DNA of 62,869 nt from contig CALVHH010000009.1 of NCBI GenBank assembly GCA_944327465.1, positions 1-62,869 of the forward strand, given 5' to 3'. A program made the translations under genes and the position numbers. Of the stretch, positions 57,252 to 62,869 are shown piece after piece (within the stretch, counting starts at the first letter, position 1; each line of letters begins with the position of its first letter). Source of the DNA: an uncultured Clostridia bacterium. Lineage in GTDB: Bacteria > Bacillota > Clostridia > Christensenellales > Borkfalkiaceae. The notes beneath the pieces are model-generated. The model saw nothing but the letters and a program-made list of their open reading frames with translations. It did no database searches and was not told the DNA's origin.

Positions 57252-58229
57252 TCAATCGTTATTATCGCCCTTAAAAAAGCGCTCTTTTGTCATAACAGGC
57301 TCTCTGTCAGGCTTCACCACAGTGTTCTTGTCCATAAAGTACTTTATTTCGTTGTTGTCGCAGTAGTTTACGAACTCAAAGCAGATGAGTATCACATAGC
57401 TTGCGGGCAGGGTGATGAACAGTCCTGCGCCGAATGTCAGGAAGAGCGCTGCGGTGTTGAGTGCAAACACCGTAAGCACCAGCAGTACATAGTTTGCAAG
57501 CACGTTCGAAAAGCTCTTTCCCTGCGCCTTGTAGTTGAACGAATAAGCTATCGCGCCGCGGTTGGTTGCCTTGCCGTATACCAGCGCGGGCAGCCAGTCC
57601 GAAGTGAAAGTCATCTTTATCGTGAACAGGAACGCCACCGCAGTGGAAAAGAATATTATCAGCAGCAAAAGCGGCGTGCCGGCGTTGAACAGCCCGTAAA
57701 ATATCGAGCCTGCCAGCGCAAATATTGCAAGGTCGTAAGCTGCGGATATGGGCACGTATATCACGTTGTACAGCGCCGCCTTGGCAAGGTTTTTTATGAG
57801 CGTGCCGATGAACGGCGAATCGGCGCGCATCGCCATCTTGTCGTTTATCATCGCGCCGGCGGTATAGTTGCCCAGCCCCAGCAAAAATTTCTGCACAAGG
57901 TATACCAAAACTATTATGCACACGGTAAACACTATCGAGCCCGTCATGGCGCCGAGCATCTTCAAAAGCGCCGAAAACGCCTCGCGTATGCCCGACCATG
58001 CCGTCTGCATGGCGGCAAAGTCAAGGTTTACCAGCGCCGAGCCGAAGTCGCCTATCGCCGCCGAAAGGTCCAAAACTTCGGTGGTGCCGCTTATGCCGGC
58101 TATAAATGGAAATATTACGGCGCTGTACAGGCACAGGCTGAACAGCAATATTATCAGTCTGTATAAAAGCACCTTATATGTGACGCCGAAGTTATCTACG
58201 AATACGTTGAAAGCGTGTTTGAATTTCAT
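57252..58229 (-). CDS. polytopic membrane protein of unknown function
   Basis: The 325-residue protein has about six membrane segments and starts MKFKHAFNVFVDNFGVTYKV, a short amphipathic stretch before the first helix. The C-terminus is soluble and charged. I do not recognise a family; weak resemblance in layout to its upstream neighbour suggests the two are partners. The gap to that neighbour is 16 bases. It ends the rdgB-yfcE operon. Confidence 0.75.
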   Translation of the reverse strand: MKFKHAFNVFVDNFGVTYKVLLYRLIILLFSLCLYSAVIFPFIAGISGTTEVLDLSAAIGDFGSALVNLDFAAMQTAWSGIREAFSALLKMLGAMTGSIVFTVCIIVLVYLVQKFLLGLGNYTAGAMINDKMAMRADSPFIGTLIKNLAKAALYNVIYVPISAAYDLAIFALAGSIFYGLFNAGTPLLLLIIFFSTAVAFLFTIKMTFTSDWLPALVYGKATNRGAIAYSFNYKAQGKSFSNVLANYVLLVLTVFALNTAALFLTFGAGLFITLPASYVILICFEFVNYCDNNEIKYFMDKNTVVKPDREPVMTKERFFKGDNND

Positions 58230-58245
58230 ATGTTTTTACCTGCCG

Positions 58246-59049
58246 TCAGTATTTTTTAAGGTCTTCGCGCTCTATTCCCTCTATTTCGGCATACGAGATA
58301 TAGCTCGTTATTATAACCACCATATATGCGCAGCCGAAGAGTATCGAGCCGAATATCGTAGCCACCACGCTGCCCAAAAAGGACAGCGCCGTCGTCAGTA
58401 TGAGCGCGGTGAACACGGGCAGGGCTATTGCCGTGAACAGCCTGCCGCGCACCGTCTTTGCCTGGGCGTAAGATGAATACAGCGCTTCGCTCATCTTGAA
58501 TCCCGTTATCTCGGCGCAGGGCAGCCACAAAAAGAAGTGGGAGGATATGAATACGTAAACCACGACCAGCGCCGTGCACAGCACTATGCCCACTATGAAC
58601 ACGTATGCCGGAGCCAGCGCGAACGCCGACATTATCAGCGCCATCAGCACGGCGAGCACGAATATCGAAAGTATCAGCACCACCATGCAGATAAAGCCGT
58701 AGATAAAGTTTATCGTAAAGCTTGAAATTATCGAACGGAACGACTTGCTTCCGAATCGTATGTGCTTATCTACCATCGAGTGCGTATACGCCACGTCGAG
58801 CACCAGCGCTACGTATGCGGCAAGCGTCAGCAGCACCGTAGCCCAGTTTTCCGAATTGAACGGCATAAACAGTTTCAGCCAGTCTGAAAACCGGCTCGTC
58901 AGCTTTCCGTCCGCAAACGACTGCGTAATGTGCTGCATCGCCGAATAGTCTATGGCGGGCGCAAATGCCAGTATCGCCACCGCCAGCGATGGCAAAAGTA
59001 TTATGTAGTTATCCTTAATGTATTTAAGTGCGCTTATAAGGTATCTCAT
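58246..59049 (-). CDS. polytopic membrane protein of unknown function
   Basis: A 267-residue protein with six hydrophobic segments. The first (YIILLPSLAVAILAFAPAI) is followed by a polar loop with HITQSFADGKLTSRFSDWLK; later segments are long and Ala/Val-rich. Not recognised. Its start shares four bases with the end of the yfcE-like gene, so it is co-translated with the rdgB-yfcE pair. Confidence 0.75.
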   Translation of the reverse strand: MRYLISALKYIKDNYIILLPSLAVAILAFAPAIDYSAMQHITQSFADGKLTSRFSDWLKLFMPFNSENWATVLLTLAAYVALVLDVAYTHSMVDKHIRFGSKSFRSIISSFTINFIYGFICMVVLILSIFVLAVLMALIMSAFALAPAYVFIVGIVLCTALVVVYVFISSHFFLWLPCAEITGFKMSEALYSSYAQAKTVRGRLFTAIALPVFTALILTTALSFLGSVVATIFGSILFGCAYMVVIITSYISYAEIEGIEREDLKKY

Positions 59050-59519
59050 TGCAGTTCCACTATCTTTCCCGTAAATTTTTTGTTGTACACCGCAAGGTAC
59101 AGGTAGCTCTTGAATGCGGCATAGCGCGAAAGCGTGCCCGGGTTGAACAGCGTCACGCCGTCCTTTTGCTCTTCAACAGCCCTGTGCGTGTGTCCGAACA
59201 GCGCTATGTCGGCGCTCTCTTCGGCGGCGCGCCGCGCAAGTTCGGCGGTGCCGCGCTTTACGCCTAGCCTGTCGCCGTGGCAGGCAAAAATCTTCACGCC
59301 CTCGATTTCAAGCGTCAGCGTATCCTCGCCCAGCCTCGGCACGTCGCAGTTGCCGTTCAAAAGATACGTCTTGCCGGCAAAGTCGCTGCGTATCATCGAC
59401 CCGTCCGAGGACGTATCGCCCAGGTGTATTATGCAGTCGCACTCGGCAAACAGCGGGTAAAGTTTGCGTATGTCGCCGCGGTTGCCGTGCGTGTCCGAAA
59501 GCACTATAATGCTCTTCAA
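59046..59519 (-). CDS. yfcE: YfcE/MJ0936-family metallophosphoesterase
   Basis: The 157-residue phosphodiesterase has SDTHGN (metal motif I), IIHLGDTSSDG (II), LNGNCD (III), ACHGDRLG and FGHTHRAV (IV-V), a full metallophosphatase set. The start is TTG within TTGA, overlapping the rdgB stop; GGAGG inside rdgB lies seven bases upstream. In many Firmicutes rdgB is followed by yfcE/ysnB, the same order. The physiological substrate is not known. Confidence 0.92.
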   Translation of the reverse strand: MKSIIVLSDTHGNRGDIRKLYPLFAECDCIIHLGDTSSDGSMIRSDFAGKTYLLNGNCDVPRLGEDTLTLEIEGVKIFACHGDRLGVKRGTAELARRAAEESADIALFGHTHRAVEEQKDGVTLFNPGTLSRYAAFKSYLYLAVYNKKFTGKIVELQ

Positions 59520-60088
59520 AGTTTTGCCTCCAGGTCCTTGAGCGCACGGAAGCGGTGCGAAACGGCGTTTTTCCTCTCCTCCGTCGCCTCGCCGAAGCTC
59601 ATGCCCAGGTCGTCCGAAAGGAACAGACAGTCGTAACCGAACCCTCTGTCGCCGCGCTCCTCTTCGAGTATGCTCCCGTACGTGGCGCCCTCGCCGTATA
59701 TCGCGCCGTCTTCTGGCGAATACAGGCACACTGCGCACTCAAAGTGCGCCCGCCTGTCCTTGACGTCTTTCAGTTCGCGCAGCAGTTTAGCGCGGTTGTC
59801 GGCGTCGTTCCCGCCCGAATACCTTGCGGAATATATGCCGGGTGCGCCGCCCAGCGCGTCCACGCACAGCCCCGAATCGTCGGCAAGCGCCGTCACGTTC
59901 AGTGCCTTTGCCACCGTCTTCGCCTTTATCTCGGCGTTCTGCGCAAATGTTTTTCCGTCTTCTACAATTTCGCCGTCAAATCCCGCGTCGTGCATGGATA
60001 TCACGTCGTATTCCTTCAGGATATCGGCTATTTCGGTTATTTTGTGAGCGTTGCCGCTGGCAACGACTATCGTCCTTTTTTTCTTCAT
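59516..60088 (-). CDS. rdgB: non-canonical purine NTP pyrophosphatase (RdgB/HAM1)
   Basis: RdgB hydrolyses dITP and XTP to keep them out of nucleic acids. The 190-residue protein opens IVVASGNAHKITEIADIL, has TALADDSGLCVDALGGAPGIYSARY and the RGDRGFGYDCLF and VSHRFRAL motifs. I chose the ATG at 60088, which follows TATAAT by six bases and implies a leaderless mRNA; an ATG five codons upstream would precede the predicted start site. It heads a four-gene operon. Confidence 0.95.
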   Translation of the reverse strand: MKKKRTIVVASGNAHKITEIADILKEYDVISMHDAGFDGEIVEDGKTFAQNAEIKAKTVAKALNVTALADDSGLCVDALGGAPGIYSARYSGGNDADNRAKLLRELKDVKDRRAHFECAVCLYSPEDGAIYGEGATYGSILEEERGDRGFGYDCLFLSDDLGMSFGEATEERKNAVSHRFRALKDLEAKL

Positions 60089-60094
60089 AAATAC

Positions 60095-60123
60095 ATTATA
60101 CAATATAAAATTTCAAAAGTAAA
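60095..60123 (-). promoter_or_regulatory. promoter with TATAAT six bases before the rdgB ATG
   Basis: On the minus strand TTTACT, 17 bp, TATAAT, then GTATTT and ATG. The third clear example of this geometry in the window. Confidence 0.65.
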
Positions 60124-60164
60124 GGGAGGAGGTGCGAAAATTTAACGGCTTTATTGCCCGGTTG

Positions 60165-60300
60165 CTGTGTGATCGATTGAAAACATCGGCGATGTTTTCA
60201 TGAATTGCGGCGGTCGAAATAAAACCCCCTGTCATTTCAACTAAATGAGCGGAGCGAACGCATGGAGAAATCTAACTGCATTGCTCGGTCGACCGAAGGA
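60165..60300. repeat. dispersed intergenic repeat, copy E
   Basis: It contains GAAAACATC-GGC-GATGTTTTC (60179-60199), then TGAATTGCGG, and GTCATTTCAACTAAATGAGC...GGAGAAATCTAAC (60230-60276), in the orientation opposite to copy A. Confidence 0.8.
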
Positions 60301-60371
60301 AGGGGGCTCGCAGAGAAGGATGGTAAAATGCCCCATAAAGCCTTCGCAAACGGCGTAAGGACGGCGCCCTG

Positions 60372-60869
60372 TTATTCGTCCCATTTGAGCTCATGCAGTT
60401 CGCCCCGCCTGTTCATGCCGGCAAATCCGCTCTGCCCCAGCCCCTCGTACACGGCTATCGCCACCGAGTTCGAAAGGTTGAGCGAGCGCAACTCGCCCAG
60501 CATGGGTATGCGCACGCAGCTTCGGGGGTGCGATATAAGCAGACTTTCGGGCAGCCCCTTCGTCTCCCTGCCGAACACCAGAAAGTCGCCGTCGCAATAT
60601 TTCATATCGGTGTAGCAAGCCCGCGCCTTTGTCGTAAAGAAATAAAATTTCCCTTCGGGGAAGGCTCGTTCCAGCTCTTCAAAGTTCTCCCAGTAGACTA
60701 CGTCCACATACTGCCAGTAGTCCAGCCCCGCCCGCTTCAGGTATCTGTCGCTCACCTCGAATCCGAGCGGCTTTACAAGGTGCAGTCTGCAGCCTGTAGC
60801 GGCGCAGGTGCGGGCGATGTTGCCGGTGTTCTGGGGTATTTCGGGTTGTACAAGCACAATGTTGAACAT
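60372..60869 (-). CDS. trmL: tRNA (cytidine(34)-2'-O)-methyltransferase
   Basis: TrmL methylates the wobble ribose of certain tRNA-Leu. The 165-residue SPOUT protein has the opening VLVQPEIPQNTGNIARTCAA, LVKPLGFEVSD, VFGRETKGLPESLL and the knot strand RSLNLSNSVAIAVYE. All match the family. It is a single gene between repeat copy E and the Na/Pi promoter region; TGAAG precedes the ATG. Confidence 0.95.
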   Translation of the reverse strand: MFNIVLVQPEIPQNTGNIARTCAATGCRLHLVKPLGFEVSDRYLKRAGLDYWQYVDVVYWENFEELERAFPEGKFYFFTTKARACYTDMKYCDGDFLVFGRETKGLPESLLISHPRSCVRIPMLGELRSLNLSNSVAIAVYEGLGQSGFAGMNRRGELHELKWDE

Positions 60870-60994
60870 ATCTTCACATTTCCATAATATAATATATTCT
60901 CTTCCGCCGCGGCGGGCGGATCATACTTTTCTCACTAAGTATACCGCAGTCCGTGCGCTAAGACAAGCCGAAATTTAACAATGTGAAAAATATT

Positions 60995-61033
60995 TTACAA
61001 TTAATTGACAAAGTCGTTACATTCCTGTTACAA
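60995..61033 (+). promoter_or_regulatory. candidate PhoP binding site: four direct repeats at 11-bp spacing
   Basis: TTACAA (60995), TGACAA (61006), TTACAT (61017) and TTACAA (61028) repeat every 11 bp, as in Firmicute Pho boxes (TT-x-ACA type repeats). TAATAT just behind them (61035-61040) is a possible -10. The gene they serve is a Na/Pi cotransporter. An alternative reading is TTGACA-N18-TACAAT within the same bases. Confidence 0.6.
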
Positions 61034-61123
61034 TTAATATGCAGTCAGTCTGCCCGACGGGGCAGGCTGCCGCCGTGTGCGGGCATGTCACGGCAAATAC
61101 ATAACGGAGAAGAAAAATAGAAA

Positions 61124-62845
61124 ATGAGTATCGATGGCGTTCTTCAGATAGTCTATTCGCTGTTCTATCTGTTAGGCGGCATAACCGTCTTCATGATAGG
61201 CATGGACATTTTGGGTTCCAACCTCGAAAAGGCTGCGGGCAGCAAAATGCGCCACCTGATAGGCAAGGCAACAAAGAACAAGTTCCTCGGCATAGGCACG
61301 GGTACGGTAATAACCGCCATAATCCAGAGCTCTTCGGCGACAACCGTCATGGTCGTCGGCTTCGTCAACATAGGGCTCATGACCCTCATTCAGGCGACCT
61401 CGATAATAATGGGCGCCAACATAGGCACCACTATAACGGCGTTCATTTCGGCGCTGTCCATGGGCGGCTTCGAATTCGACGTCACCGCCACGTTCTCGCT
61501 CATCGCCTTTATAGGACTTTTGATGACCCTCTTTTCAAAAGAGGAAAAGAACAAGCGCATAGGCTTCATCCTTGCAGGTCTCGGCATGATATTCGTCGGG
61601 CTGTACACCATGTCCTTCACCGTCAGTTCCCTCACCGAAACCCCGGGCGAGGTGCGCGACGCCATAATAAACATGTTCTCCGCAATAGGCAACGGCAAGA
61701 CCACACTCACTTGGGAGATCCCCGTGCTCTTCCTTTTGGGGCTTGCGCTCACGGGCATAATGCAGTCGTCGTCCGCCGTCACCGCAATAGTCATAACGCT
61801 TGCCAGCGGCAACCTCATCAGCCTGCACATGGCAATATTCATAGTGCTCGGCACCAACATCGGCACGTGCTTTACGGCGGTCATATCCTCGATAGGCGCC
61901 TCCGTAAACGCTCGCAGGGCGGCATGCATACACCTGTGCTTCAACATAATCGGCTGCGTTATATTCATGATACCCACCATAATATGGGGCAGCGACATCG
62001 CCCGCCTGCTCGAAAGCTGGATGCCCGGCAACGTCACCTGGCAGATAGCCATATTCCATCTCTTCTTCAACTTCACCACCACGCTCATACTCATGTGGTT
62101 CATTCCCCAGCTCGTAAAACTTTCAACGCTGCTCGTGCATGAAAAGAAGGGCGAACATAAGGAATCGTCCGAAGACAGCGACGAGCGCCTGGATAAGCGC
62201 CTGCTCAAAACTCCCGCCATAGCCGTGGGTCAGGCGCGCCAGGAGATAGTAAAGATGGGCAAGCTCGCATACCGCAACTATAAGCTCGCCATCGAGATGT
62301 TGCTCAGCTACGATACTTCCAAAAAGAGCGAGTTCGCCGAAAACGAAAAGCATATCGACGCGCTCAATAAATACATAACCCAGTTCCTCGTCAAACTCTC
62401 TTCCGAAGAGATATCCGGCATAGACGAAACAAAGGTGTCGTCGTTCTATCACGTCACCAGCGACATAGAGCGCATAGGCGACTATGCCGAAAACATAGTA
62501 GAGTATGCCGATGAAATGATAAAGACGGGCACAAAATTTTCCGACCACGCCGTTGCCGAAATTAACGAAATGGACGGTTATATCGACGAGCTGTACAGGA
62601 ATGTGGAAATGGCGTTTGCCAACCACAACCTCAGCTATGCCCAGAATATCGACGCCGCCGAAAATTCGGTGGACGCCATGTGCGACAAGATGAAGGAAGC
62701 CCACATCCGCCGCACCAACGAAGGTCGCTGCTCGCCCGAGGCGGGTTCGGTATACCTTCAGCTCGCCGTAAATATGGAGCGCATAGGCGACCATATGAAC
62801 AATATAGGCAACTCCATAAAAACTTATGTAGAGCCCAATGCCTGA
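61124..62845 (+). CDS. Na/Pi cotransporter (NptA-like) with PhoU domain
   Basis: Imports phosphate with sodium. The 573-residue protein has two inverted Na/Pi repeats with the QSSSATTVMVVGFVN and QSSSAVTAIVITLAS motifs (residues about 65 and 220), in all about eight membrane helices up to residue 330. The C-terminal 220 residues form a PhoU-like helical domain (DIERIGDYAENIVEYADE, ERIGDHMNNIGNSIKTY). GGAGAAG precedes the ATG. A row of PhoP-type repeats upstream suggests induction by phosphate shortage. Confidence 0.94.
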   Translation: MSIDGVLQIVYSLFYLLGGITVFMIGMDILGSNLEKAAGSKMRHLIGKATKNKFLGIGTGTVITAIIQSSSATTVMVVGFVNIGLMTLIQATSIIMGANIGTTITAFISALSMGGFEFDVTATFSLIAFIGLLMTLFSKEEKNKRIGFILAGLGMIFVGLYTMSFTVSSLTETPGEVRDAIINMFSAIGNGKTTLTWEIPVLFLLGLALTGIMQSSSAVTAIVITLASGNLISLHMAIFIVLGTNIGTCFTAVISSIGASVNARRAACIHLCFNIIGCVIFMIPTIIWGSDIARLLESWMPGNVTWQIAIFHLFFNFTTTLILMWFIPQLVKLSTLLVHEKKGEHKESSEDSDERLDKRLLKTPAIAVGQARQEIVKMGKLAYRNYKLAIEMLLSYDTSKKSEFAENEKHIDALNKYITQFLVKLSSEEISGIDETKVSSFYHVTSDIERIGDYAENIVEYADEMIKTGTKFSDHAVAEINEMDGYIDELYRNVEMAFANHNLSYAQNIDAAENSVDAMCDKMKEAHIRRTNEGRCSPEAGSVYLQLAVNMERIGDHMNNIGNSIKTYVEPNA

Positions 62846-62869
62846 AAGTAAGTATACGTTTTAAAGGCG

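Noticed and set aside
1-62869. CRISPR arrays, prophage, complete insertion sequences or rRNA operons
   Set aside because: No regular short repeats with spacers, no phage structural genes, no transposase and no rRNA were seen on reading through both strands.

Overview
The window reads as chromosomal DNA of a Gram-positive, anaerobic, spore-related Clostridia-type bacterium of fairly high GC (judged by eye, not computed), probably an uncultured gut lineage. Pointers are CotF-like, PdaB and YlbJ sporulation genes, a lysine riboswitch, a cobalamin riboswitch with an ECF S-component, a leucine T-box, WYL and Fur regulators, lipoproteins with lipoboxes, Na/Pi and MATE transporters and a serpin. Species cannot be named from this alone.

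Layout. 0-0.6 kb: the lower-GC tail of a possible mobile element next to tRNA-Ala(GGC). 0.7-5 kb: serpin lipoprotein, pnuC with a structured leader, a Fur/PerR regulator and a YwaF-like membrane protein. 5-10 kb: a membrane-rich run with cardiolipin synthase and a DUF368 polyprenyl-phosphate transporter candidate. 10-12.8 kb: Ca2+/cation antiporter, acyltransferase, and a tandem-HTH regulator facing a small gene across a perfect inverted repeat. 12.8-15.9 kb: lysine/DAP genes asd-dapA-dapB behind a lysine riboswitch. 16-22.3 kb: membrane protein, methyltransferase-hslO-TPR-HEAT operon, and a CotF-like pair. 22.3-25.6 kb: pfkB-sfp-mtnN-luxS-ung on the minus strand. 25.8-26.4 kb: five tRNAs (CAT, Asp, Phe, Thr, Tyr). 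26.4-28 kb: a cobalamin uptake unit. 28-33 kb: a compact operon alr-fthC-(membrane)-rsmD-coaD-aroF-pheA. 33-40 kb: ylbJ, patatin, rarA, TlpA-like lipoprotein, pdaB, double-OB SSB, MATE. 40-43.4 kb: T-box-leuA and lgt. 43.4-48 kb: a candidate small RNA, WYL regulator, Cys-rich small protein, and an SsuABC/ThiXYZ-like ABC system. 48-55 kb: valS, a ComEC-like secreted metallo-beta-lactamase protein, and a large His/Cys-rich lipoprotein. 55-61 kb: phosphoglucomutase, then rdgB-yfcE-two membrane genes, and trmL. 61-62.8 kb: Na/Pi cotransporter behind PhoP-type repeats.

Recurring themes. Sigma-70 promoters are easily read (TTGACA-N17/18-TATAAT). At least three place TATAAT exactly six bases before the ATG, which predicts leaderless mRNAs. 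TTG starts are common. Genes often overlap by 4-8 nt. Convergent units are separated by long perfect GC-rich hairpins. A dispersed intergenic repeat family occurs at five places. No CRISPR array, rRNA operon, complete prophage or complete insertion sequence was seen. The most novel-looking items are the orphan promoter/terminator pair at 43.5 kb, the pnuC leader, the dispersed repeat family and the leaderless promoter pattern.
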